From NCBI GenBank assembly GCA_030562195.1, contig JAUJPP010000003.1, positions 28,960,602-29,024,601 of the forward strand: 64,000 nucleotides of DNA. The letters run 5' to 3'. The notes beneath the pieces were generated by a model that worked only from the letters and a program-made list of their open reading frames with translations, was not told where the DNA came from and did no database searches. Shown piece after piece: positions 51,201 to 59,030 of this stretch. How positions within the stretch are numbered: position 1 is the first letter of the stretch; each line of letters starts with the position of its first letter. The stretch comes from Nipponacmea schrenckii (lineage: Eukaryota > Mollusca > Gastropoda > Lottiidae). The translations under genes and the position numbers were made by a program.

Positions 51201-54200
51201 TATAGAATCCAAGCTAATTGTTAAGTCTGGTTGGTCTATCTTGTATTATTTCAGGATTCATCAAGTAAGATCGTATAATTCTAACCTAGCTGTAAATATT
51301 TGGTGGAGTCATTATGATTCGTTGAAAACTGATTTATCTCAGTGTAATAAGGAATGTGATAAAGAACTGACCCTGGGGAAAGTTAAAACGACTGGGTTCA
51401 ATTCTTTATTAGAATCGGTAGAAAATATCAAGTAAGTAATTTACCTTCACAGTTCACTCTTTTCAGGTTTTTGTTGTGAAAATTGGTAGAAAATATGAAG
51501 GAATACACAGAATGTTGGAATGCTCAGAGTTTTTTAAACATGTATTAAAAGGAAATCTATCAGGACCAGAAAATGCTGCGGAATAGGCAGAATGTTGGAT
51601 AACTCAGAGCACACTCTATTGGTGGTTTGTTCGGTATTCTCTCAGAAGTAGAAATTTGTGAAAATTTCAGAAAGTTTCGAGGTGAAATGAAGCCTTTATA
51701 CTGATATTGAAGCAAAAACCAATACAGTCAATAATTTCCACTGCTGGCTTACGACAGAAAGGGTAGAAAAATATACCAGGGCTGTTGATTTGGCCATATA
51801 TGCCGGTCATGACCGATTGTTTGTCTGAAATGACCGATATTTAATATACAGTTTTAAAGTTAAGATCCACTTCTGTTGTTTTTCAGAGATCATTTTGTGT
51901 CCTCGTTAGAGGTAGCCAAAGATAAAACTTTATCAAAATCTGATTTTCTTCATTCACTCTTTCCGGTAAGTTTTATAAAACTAGACTGCGATTGACCCCT
52001 TGACCTTCATTATATTATATTAGACTGCGATTAACCCTTGACCTTCTGAGTATTATAATACTAGACTGCGATTGACCCCTTGACCTTCTGAGTATTATAA
52101 TACTAGACTGCGATTGACCCCTTGACCTTCTGAGTATTATAATACTAGACTGCGAATTGAACCCTTGACCTTCTGAGTATTATAATACTAGACTGCGATT
52201 GACCCCTTGACCTTCTGAGTATTATAATACTAGACTGCGATTGACCCCTTGACCTTCTGAGTATTATAATACTAGACTGCGATTGACCCCTTGACCTTCT
52301 GAGTATTATAATACTAGACTGCGATTGACCCCTTGACCTTCTGAGTATTATAATACTAGACTGCGATTGACCCCTTGACCTTCTGAGTATTATAATACTA
52401 GACTGCGATTGACCCCTTGACCTACTGAGTATTATAATACTAGACTGCGATTGACCCCTTGACCTTCTGAGTATTATAATACTAGACTGCGATTGACCCC
52501 TTGACCTTCTGAGTATTATAATACTAGACTGCAATTGACCCCTTGACCTTCTGAGTATTATAATTCTAGACTGATTGACCCCTTGACCTATTCCGTCAAG
52601 GATGTCACCAATCAACCTTGACTTACAAAGATTGAACCAGATCCTTACAGAAATCTTCTGTATCAATCTGATTTAAGCAAACTGGGAAAAAAATAAAATG
52701 AATGGAGTTTTACATCCTAGTCTTCTGAACCTAATGGGCTAATTTATTTCTTTTTTAAACATATTTTATTTATACATATAATTATTTATTGGGGAACAGG
52801 CTTTTGCCTATATCATTCCTCTCTTAAATAGAATGAAGACGGAAAACCAACTGGGAAACAGAAATCAGTATTTTCATCAACTACCTTTCGATTTCAATAA
52901 TTGTAATTTCGTGTTTTTTTCTAGGAATTAAATAACGACCAAGGCGTGGTGAGTCAGATATTATTAAATATTCTATCATGGAAGTACAGACATTTTAATA
53001 TTTCTAACATTGTTGTACGGAGTTTAAGAGAAGGGATATAACTCTGTTTTAACTATCTGTATTATAGTCAGTGTTACTATATATTAGAGGACATTGTTAG
53101 AAACATTTGTGTTTATCAAGATCCATGAATTATACACTGCCCATCTTTCTCTTCTCTCAGAGCAAGACATTAAATATTTGTTTCATTTCATTTTTTGAAT
53201 AATTTTGATTCCAATTTTTAAACCCCACCCTCCTTAACTTGTTACTAATCTAAAGATGATTATTTTAATTTACAGGATTTAATAAAAGAAGATTTGGATC
53301 AGTTTACTGTCAAGGCACAAGAGGTAAGACATATTGACACACCTAGTAACAGTTGTTATGGATATGTAGGGGGGAGGGGCATTTATTAATTAAGAATCTG
53401 TCCGTGAGTGGTTATCATGACATAATGCTCCAACTTCCTGCTCCTAAAACTTGACTTTTGACTTCAATTGAGTTTTTAGGACGTTTATAATTTTTGGCAA
53501 ATTTCATGCAACCAGGACTGAATTGGTGCTAGGGCCCTTTTTTATTTGTCCCCCCCCCCTTTCCACTGGGTAATATTGAAACTAGAAGCCCAGAGAATGT
53601 ATTTCTGAAGATTCTGAGGCACCAAAAATCCCAATTACAATATCTTTGGTTTTTTGTAAATGTATCAATCCCTGTTAACTGAAGAAAGTTTTGAGAAAGA
53701 GGACAATTGGTGGGGCTTAAATTTTAATACCCCGGGGCATAGACCCAGTGGACCCCACCCTAGCGACTGGGCTGATTTCATGACACTAAAGATAAGTGAT
53801 TTTTTTGTGATATATTTTTTGTAAAATGTCTGATTACAGCTAGGAAATAAGTTAGATAAAAACAGCGATGGTTTTATAACGATGGATGAGGTTCAGCATC
53901 TCGATTCTATTGTAAGTTTTTTTTGTTTCTAACTCGATTAAAACCTGGGGCCTTATTCTTGAAAACTTAAATTTTTTTAGTGTTCTGATCATCTGATTGG
54001 TCAATATGAGTATATTCATCAGTGAACTTACCTGGTGTCATAACGTAACAGAATCTCTGTAAAATCTGGAAAACTAAAAACAAAACTAGGTACAGTGGTC
54101 CTTACTTATAACGAACATGCCTATATATTTCGGCTATAACGAACTAATTCGCTCGGTCCCGTATGATTCGTTATAGCCAGGTTTCACTGTAAGTATTGAA

Positions 54201-54704
54201 AAACTCTTTATCAATTTATTAAACATTTTTCAATAATCAAATGCATTTTGATGGATAATTACTAAAGTTTTATTGTGATTTATCAGATTATATAAGGATT
54301 CTGTTATGTTATTTATGACAGCAGGTATATCTACTGATGAATATATACTCTTATTGACCAAGTTTAAAATTTTAATGTTTTGTTTGATTTATCAGATTAT
54401 ATAAAGATTCTGTTATGTTATTTATGACAGCAGGTATATCTACTGATGAATATATACTCTTATTGACCAAGTTTAAAATTTGCGTTCATTCTAAGACACA
54501 GTATCCCTTTTAAATATAGGTATTTAAAGACTATGTTATGTTTTTCAGAGATTAACACAAGTTTCTGAAACCTTAAAAGAGATCGCTCTGATACAAAAAA
54601 ATATTGACGAGAAATTCGGACCAGAAGATGAAGACGTCTTCGATCAAGATTTAATAGATTTAGATGATTATCCTGAAGATGATGATGAACACGATGAACT
54701 TTGA
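36262..54704 (+). CDS. ER-lumenal JmjC oxygenase with EF-hand and HDEL
   Basis: Eleven coding exons, all junctions in phase: 36262-36704, 38604-38670, 38898-39023, 46916-46965, 50815-50907, 51255-51431, 51887-51965, 52925-52948, 53276-53323, 53840-53911 and 54549-54704, giving 444 aa. A signal peptide (MKLSVFVIFVCLFVNFLSC) precedes a cupin/JmjC domain. Its Fe(II) ligands are His184 and Asp186 (VIHTDSVEN) and His262 (WIHQVRS), with Lys199 (GTKDF) a candidate 2-oxoglutarate contact. The C-terminal part has one canonical EF-hand loop (DKNSDGFITMDE, 375-386), a helical segment, an acidic stretch and a terminal HDEL. Family knowledge predicts a 2-oxoglutarate- and Fe-dependent hydroxylase. Signal plus HDEL predicts the ER lumen; the substrate is unknown. 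Starts at 36211 or 36283 are also possible. The exon 3 donor AAG|GTTCGA is weak. Introns 3 and 4 (7.9 and 3.8 kb) are nearly all tandem repeat. Confidence 0.88.
36985..38012. repeat. 62-bp minisatellite array with TAA tract, about 16 copies
   Basis: The unit is TATTTCTACTATCACTGCCT, GGAATACGACAGTTAGATAT, then CTAATAATAATAATAATATT. Copies differ mainly in (TAA) number and an A/G or C/T change. It is in JmjC intron 1. Confidence 0.95.
38013..38603. repeat. Probable dispersed-element tail and intron 1 end
   Basis: After the (TAA)n tract comes a roughly 330-bp stretch with GTGCTTCTTGAGAAGTGACT, TGAAAGCAGTTAGTG and TTTTATTCCATATCTGGCAT. I recall this arrangement from dispersed invertebrate repeats that follow an (AAT)n run. 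The rest, up to the acceptor at 38603, is unique. No exon is supported before 38604. Confidence 0.4.
39250..40740. repeat. ATTC/ATCC tetranucleotide satellite, 1.5 kb
   Basis: Mixed CATT and CATC words (ATTCATTCATCCATTCATTC) run nearly uninterrupted, decaying at both edges (from 39060 and to 40930). It sits in JmjC intron 3. All three forward frames are long and open, repeating HSFIHSFIHPFIHS-like words. These are artefacts of a tetranucleotide repeat without stops. Confidence 0.96.
41385..42265. repeat. Foldback element copy 3 with tandem right arm
   Basis: The left arm and centre (41400-41630) match copy 1. The right arm (TTTATCAGATTATATAA, GATTCTGTTATGTTATTTAT, CAGCAGGTATATCTACTGAT) is then repeated about five times with a 110-bp period. 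The 110-bp unit ends in AAGTTTAAAATTTTAATG. It is in JmjC intron 3. Confidence 0.85.
42690..43205. repeat. 132-bp tandem repeat, about 3.5 copies
   Basis: Units contain TTTCCCCCACTGCACACTGC, GAGACAATGAACTGAGACCT and AAAGATCCCTCAACAGTCAG. The unit is 44 codons, which explains an open minus-strand frame of 181 codons. The CACTGCACACTGCATGG word is shared with the GGAGTTTTACATCCTA family at 43660. Confidence 0.9.
43230..43345. repeat. GTGCGC/TATAATGCGC dispersed fragment
   Basis: Contains ACCGTATAATTCTGTGTATA, ATGCGCAGG, AAAACGACCCCATCAAAGAG and GGGGTGCGCTCTATATAAGG. A related piece with GGGGTGCGTATTATACATGG lies at 28475-28500 in a SYNCRIP intron. It is probably an old DNA-transposon fragment; no ends were resolved. 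Confidence 0.45.
43610..44045. repeat. About 77-bp tandem expansion of the GGAGTTTTACATCCTA family
   Basis: About 4.5 copies of AAAACTCCATTCATTTCATT, CTATTACAAACAGTCTGTCT, TCATTAGCCCATAAGG. This is the reverse complement of the dispersed repeat at 26425, so part of an element has become a minisatellite. Confidence 0.8.
44046..44600. other. AT-rich intron segment
   Basis: No gene or clear repeat is seen apart from homopolymer A and T runs. The segment leads into the pyrimidine-rich array. Confidence 0.5.
44600..45605. repeat. 52-bp pyrimidine-rich minisatellite, block 1
   Basis: The unit is CACTCACTTGCTCTATCGTC, CTCACCCTCCTTCACTCATC, TGCTCTCACCCT, about 19 copies. The + strand (the transcribed gene's sense strand) is very poor in G. 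Three forward frames are open through repetition only. It is in JmjC intron 3. Confidence 0.95.
45606..45990. repeat. Degenerate spacer with tRNA-like units
   Basis: This separates two blocks of the 52-bp array. It contains three units of the tRNA-derived repeat (for example ACTCTCTACCGACTTAGCTA, 45835-45965) that is massively amplified after 46985. It shows the two arrays were in contact before or during amplification. Confidence 0.7.
45990..46735. repeat. 52-bp pyrimidine-rich minisatellite, block 2
   Basis: About 14 copies of the same 52-bp unit as block 1. A diagnostic variant (ATCTACACTCACCCT) appears at both ends of the block in the same order, which suggests an internal segmental duplication (46040-46190 resembles 46560-46710). 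Confidence 0.94.
46985..50690 (-). repeat. 47-bp satellite derived from a tRNA 5' half (box A)
   Basis: About 78 tandem copies fill JmjC intron 4. On the minus strand the less-derived units read GGAATAGCTCAGTCGGTAGA, GAGTTGGATTGTCGTCTGC, TAGGACT. This is a tRNA-like 5' half, with TAGCTCAGTCGG matching the Pol III A-box consensus. The commonest variant has TAGCTCAGTCAGTAGATAG. No B box (GGTTCGANNCC) is present in the unit, so it resembles the head of a tRNA-derived SINE rather than functional tRNA genes. Confidence 0.9.
50950..51215. repeat. About 105-bp partial tandem repeat in JmjC intron 5
   Basis: The words GGGAACAAACTCTTGTTAAC, AACCAGACCACAATAAATCA and ATATAGAAT recur two to three times at about 50960, 51035 and 51150. 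It lies between the exons ending at 50907 and starting at 51255. Confidence 0.7.
51985..52595. repeat. 42-bp minisatellite with paired nuclear-receptor half-sites
   Basis: About 14 copies of CTAGACTGCGATTGACCCCT, TGACCTTCTGAGTATTATAA, TA in JmjC intron 7. On the minus strand each intact copy contains AAGGTCAAGGGGTCA, two AGGTCA-type half-sites as a direct repeat with a 2-bp spacer (DR2). The 14-codon unit produces an open minus-strand frame (RSRGQSQSSIIILR) that is not a gene. Confidence 0.94.
53944..54515. repeat. Foldback element copy 4
   Basis: In JmjC intron 10. The left arm starts GGTCAATATGAGTATATTCA, the centre contains a short insertion with GTTATAGCCAGGTTTCACTG (54090-54190), and the right arm is present twice (110-bp period). 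It ends near CATTCTAAGACACAGTATCC, matching the terminal motif of the other copies. Confidence 0.8.
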
Positions 54705-55180
54705 CCTGAGACCTGGTTTGGGAGGGTTGGATGTGAGAGAAGGATGCCTTTGATTAAGATATAATAGATCTAGATGATGATGAACATGATGAACTTTGAC
54801 CTGGGAACTGGAGGTGGGGGGAGGGGGGGAGAAGGTGGTTTTTTTCTGGTGAAATTAGGACCCTTTTAAAATGAGTTTTGGGGCAGGGCTGTTGAATATT
54901 TCCCCAGTCGGTCATGTTTTGTTAATAACAAGCTAGCCCATGCTACACTATTATTAACATGTATTTAACTGTATACTGTATATCAATGTCATGATTGTGT
55001 GATATCTTTCTTGTTGAATTAAGGCCTTGTTTTAACGCAGTAGGGAGGTTTGGGAGAGGACTGAGTATATATATATATATTTGTGCTTCTTGCTTTTATA
55101 ATGCTTTTTACAATGCTTTTTACTTATAACATAGAAGTCATTTAAATGATATTCATGATGAACTTTGACCTACAGAGTGA
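54640..55180 (+). repeat. Copies of the HDEL/stop segment in the JmjC 3' end
   Basis: The last coding bases (GATGATGAACACGATGAACT then TTGACCTG, 54683-54710) recur in the 3' UTR at 54776-54803 as GATGATGAACATGATGAACT then TTGACCTG. A shorter version is at 55148-55172 (CATGATGAACTTTGACCT). The second copy also keeps the preceding coding stretch (TTGATTAAGATATAATAGAT), with a stop inside, so it is a decayed duplicate of the exon end. Confidence 0.85.
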
Positions 55181-55594
55181 AAAACTGAGGGGGTGGGGGT
55201 GAGGGGTTGCTAGAGAACTAGAGTTAGTCAAAGTAGTGACACCATGAGGATCTGTTTCTTAAGATAGCTATAATTTGGAGTAGATTGATAATGAAAAATC
55301 AGAAGAGAAAAATTATAGACCATGGGCCTTATTCTTGAAAACTTGGGCCTTGATTTTAGTGTTCCAGTGGTCAGATTGGTCATTCACTAAAATTGATTTT
55401 ATATTCAATTTTTCATTTTTTTAAAATTTGGATTTCGATAATAAGTAAATTTTCGAGATTTTGGTCCCTGATAGGAAATCAGGTGGTAGAAAATGAGTAG
55501 AGTTTATACCCAGGAATAATGAATTATAATTATTATAATATATGAATATTTATTGAATGAAGCTGGAGATGTTTATAAATCTGTTTTGTTGATG

Positions 55595-55600
55595 AATAAA
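55595..55600 (+). terminator. Candidate polyadenylation signal, JmjC gene
   Basis: AATAAA in GATGAATAAATAAATATATA, about 890 nt after the HDEL stop, followed by T-rich sequence. A minus-strand AATAAA (TTTATT at 55658-55663) lies just beyond it and could serve the convergent MTRES1 gene. Confidence 0.5.
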
Positions 55601-55718
55601 TAAATATATATTTCTATGAATATGTTGTTATTTTTATAAGAGTTCAGTAGTAATGGTTTTATTCGCTGGTCTTTTTTCTTTCAAATAAATAATTTCACTC
55701 CATAGATTTATCCCTAGG

Positions 55719-55955
55719 CTATGGAAGCCGATAGCGGCCATCCTCTTTTTTCAATGTCTCAAAGTCGCCAAGTCGTCGAATTTCAAAGTCGCCAACTCGC
55801 CAAGTCGCCGGAAATTCGAAATGGCGACCTTGAAATCCGGCGACTTGTCGACTTTGAAAACCGCGACTTGTCGAGTTGGCAACTTGGCGAGTTGGATTTC
55901 AAAGTCGCCAACTCGACAAGTCGCGGTTAACAAATGTCCGCTATCGGCTCCATAT
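55719..55955. mobile_element. TIR foldback MITE, GC-rich interior
   Basis: The ends are TATGGAAGCCGATAGCGG at left and CCGCTATCGGCTCCATA at right, a terminal inverted repeat with one indel, with TA at the outer edges. The interior is made of direct and inverted copies of AAGTCGCCAACTCG / CGAGTTGGCGACTT and could fold into strong hairpins. It is 237 bp with no coding capacity; short open frames on both strands are by-products. It lies between the convergent JmjC and MTRES1 genes. Confidence 0.8.
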
Positions 55956-56164
55956 CGGCTGTTTGATTATGACCATAATTGATCATATTGAGATCTCAGG
56001 ATGTTTCCTTTTCAAGAAGAGAGGTATAAAAGGGTAGAAAGTAGCGATAAGACCTATTCCATACTGTATCTAGAACACTAAACATTATATTAGATTCTGT
56101 TTAACACCTCAAAATAAACGTAAATACATTTCCAGTCTTAAAATATTATTACAGCATGGCTCAC

Positions 56165-57840
56165 TCAGCTAACATCTTCTTGGGATTTTTTTGACTGAAA
56201 TTTGTTTTTCTCCACTTCAATATTAAAAGGTGCTTTCCAGATTCGTAAAGTTAAGACAAATTTATCTTTTGATGTTTTCTCAGCGTTAATTTTCACTAAC
56301 TTCACTCTCTGTATTTTAAGATTGTCCTCTTGTTTGCTGAGAATAAAATCAACGTAATCTCCAACGACAACCTGAAATATACACGGAAAATACACGATGG
56401 GAAATTTTCATTCTGTACCTGACAGTAAAGTTCCAGATACAGTATAACCTGTTCACATAACCACCTTTATTTAGAGACCACCTTCATAATTCTAAACTCA
56501 CCTTTTTACTTTTCTTCAATAATTTCTCCCCATTGAGTCGTAACAAACTGGAATAAAATATCTCATCTGTTCGACTGAAAAAAAAATACACGTTGAATAG
56601 AGGGCGCTATGATTTAAAGAAGTAAAAATGGTCCGATTGCGATGAAATTTGGTCTGAGTATTAAGAATAATGTCCTTAACATGACCCTGTTGTTGTTTAG
56701 TGGATAAACTATTAAAATCATCGAGAGGTACATAAGTGAAGTAGCGTAAAATAGATTAGCTTTATAGTTCTGAGGTATTGTTTATAAATTGTTACTTAGA
56801 AGAGACAAGTAGTTTCACGGACACTTTACTTTCTATGTTAATTACTATAATTATAATTAATAAATGACTTACTTCCTAGACAAACCTAGACCACCACTAA
56901 CTAGAGAATCAGCACGTATACTTTTAACATAAATATTTCTATGTTTATAATTCAAGGGTAGAGTCGGATCGTCTTCATCTGGTAAATCTGTAAATTCTAC
57001 GTCATCCTTGACTTCTACCTCTTCTTCCTCATTGGAATCTTTATCTTCTTTCTTTCTGTTTCTGGTTTCTTTCTGTTGGTGAAAAATATACCGGTACGTC
57101 TAAACTTTTATATTTTAACCTTAAAATAGTTAGCACCTTGCTAGTGATGCAAATAGAAATGAAATGAATGGAGTTTTACTTCCTACCCTCCCGCACCTTA
57201 TGGTCTTATAGAATAATAGTGCCAGGTTAAAACAACCCCTAATTTTACAAATGAGCTCTTCTAATTATACATAATACAGGGTCATATTGATGGACAGTAT
57301 GCATGTGTGGAAAGGATCAATAGACAGTTGGGGGTGGGGTGGGGGGGGGGGGGGGTACCGGTACACTGTATCCAGCCTTGCTTATAGAATAATGGAACCA
57401 GGTTTGAAAGAATGTAAATATCCTGGAAAAGGCTTCAATCTACAGTACTGATCAACTGACAAAGACAATTTTTAGTCAGTCCAAGACTCTCATTTAAGGG
57501 AAATAACAATATGGCTCAATTTACTAACCTTTGCCTTTTGTTTTTCTGTTCCAGACCGCCCATGTCCTTTCATAGATTTACATCTCTTCTGAACATAAAT
57601 ATTATTATAGCTTGTCGACAAAACACAAGTTCCTGGCAATCTCTTCTTAAACAAGGCATCATGTCGGCCAGTGTCATCGCTCAACTTAAGTCCAAATGGC
57701 TTCTGTCTAAAAAACACTGAACTCGTCGTTGAAAATTCTTTCAAATCGACATGGTTACGAAATTGGGTCTGAGGTGAAGGTTTGTGTAAACGCTTAAAAA
57801 TAGACCAAGTGATTCTGTTACAATATTTCATACAATACAT
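56165..57840 (-). CDS. MTRES1: Mitochondrial S4-like RNA-binding protein, MTRES1 orthologue
   Basis: Four minus-strand exons in phase: 57840-57529, 57072-56873, 56574-56502 and 56371-56165 (TGA), giving 263 aa. The N-terminus is basic and free of acidic residues for about 30 residues (MYCMKYCNRITWSIFKRLHK), like a mitochondrial targeting peptide. An acidic linker (SNEEEEVEVKDDVEF) follows. From about 150 comes the conserved core: RADSLVSGGLGLSRNRTDEI, FYSSLLRLNGEKLLKKSKKV, VVGDYVDFIL. That order matches MTRES1/C6orf203, whose S4-like fold binds RNA and supports mitochondrial transcription or ribosome quality control. The family is usually about 240 aa. The 5' flank has an ETS/GABP-like ACCGGAAAT at about 57910, common for nuclear genes of mitochondrial proteins. 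It lies between the two EF-hand paralogues. Confidence 0.92.
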
Positions 57841-58744
57841 GTTGTAAATCTCGAGTTATAAAAATACTGGTCTACTTTCAGTTTATACTCGCCTTAACTC
57901 GCGTCTTACACCGGAAATGGGAGATAATCGAGAAATTAATGGAGAAATTCAGACTACAAATAAATATTCGTAAATAACTCCACATTACAACTAGCAGTGG
58001 TTTTCTGTTTTCTTAGAGAGCTGACTCTCTTCGAGGTTTTTTATGGCTCAATATACCTCATGTATTTCTTCATTGATTTTTATACAAAATTTAAAAAAAA
58101 TCAGACAAAAAGATTCACAAATTCGCAAAAAAATGAATGGAGTTTTACGTCTTACTCTTCTGCACCTTATGGTCTAATGAAGACGCAACACACTAACTGA
58201 AAATGATATTCATCTAGGAATAGTGACCAGACATTTGTCAGAATGATACGATGAAACCGATGATTATTGGGAAATGTTTTAAAACTCTGCTAGCTCTAGT
58301 GTAGGTTAAGTAATAGAGATATTTGAATGTCTCCTGAGGTGAAATAAGTTTGGATGTTTATTCAAGACACTAGTTATACAGTAGTATAAGTACTTTCAGA
58401 TTGACAGTAGCCTGGAGAGAAGCGCGGGGGGGGGGGGCTGTAAATCTGAAAGAACTTTACTACTGAAAATGTAAACAATATTTGTGTAAATAGCAACAAA
58501 TGAAGAGAGCTTTCTCAAAGTAAAGACTCCCAAACATCTCTATTTTCTCCCGAAAACACTTTCTCTAAGGCCATAAAGCTCAAAGATTTTTTCAACTTTT
58601 ATTAAACTTTAAATCCATAACGACAAAAAACAAATAAAAACTCCGAGGTGATCGAAATCGTTATTCTGGCCCCACCCCTTTTCGCTGCCACGGTTTCACA
58701 AAGATTAAAGGTCATTCAAACAGGTAAAAATTTATATTTAATTA
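57841..58744. other. MTRES1 upstream region and intergenic DNA
   Basis: No gene is seen. There is a fragment of the GGAGTTTTACATCCTA family at 58130-58195 and a run of 11 G at about 58425. The segment 57912-57955 (GGGAGATAATCGAGAAATTA ... CAGACTACA) has a related copy at 63338-63385. Confidence 0.5.
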
Positions 58745-59030
58745 TTAAATTCATGTGTAAAGGTTCAAGTTCACCTGTAGAGGTTAAAGTTCACCTGTAA
58801 AGGTTAAAGTTCATCTGTAAAGGTTAAAGTTGTAAAGGTTAAAGTTCATCTGTAAAGGTTAAAGTTCATCATCAAGTTCAATGGTATCTAAATCCCATTT
58901 TTCTCTCTGCCGTAAATGTTGTAAAGGTTAAAGTTGGTGTGTAAAGATTAAAGTTCATATCTAAAGGTTAAAGTTCATATCTAAAGGTTAAAGTTCATAT
59001 CTAAAGGTTAAAGTTCCTAAGGTTAAAGTT
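58745..59030 (-). repeat. About 20-bp minisatellite grown from the RDEL stop region
   Basis: About 14 copies; on the minus strand the unit reads GATGAACTTTAACCTTTACA, that is the codons GAT GAA CTT TAA plus a spacer. The real gene ends GAC GAA CTT TAA CC at 59031-59021, so each unit carries a copy of the DEL-stop end. It lies immediately after the stop, in the 3' UTR. Confidence 0.9.

Noticed and set aside
52145..52666. Minus-strand 173-codon frame repeating RSRGQSQSSIIILR
   Set aside because: A 42-bp repeat (14 codons) within a JmjC intron.
55721..55933. Open frames on both strands of the 55.7-kb MITE
   Set aside because: Caused by inverted AAGTCGCC words in a short TIR element.
57511..57720. 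Plus-strand frame opposite MTRES1 exon 1
   Set aside because: Antisense shadow of a well-supported coding exon.
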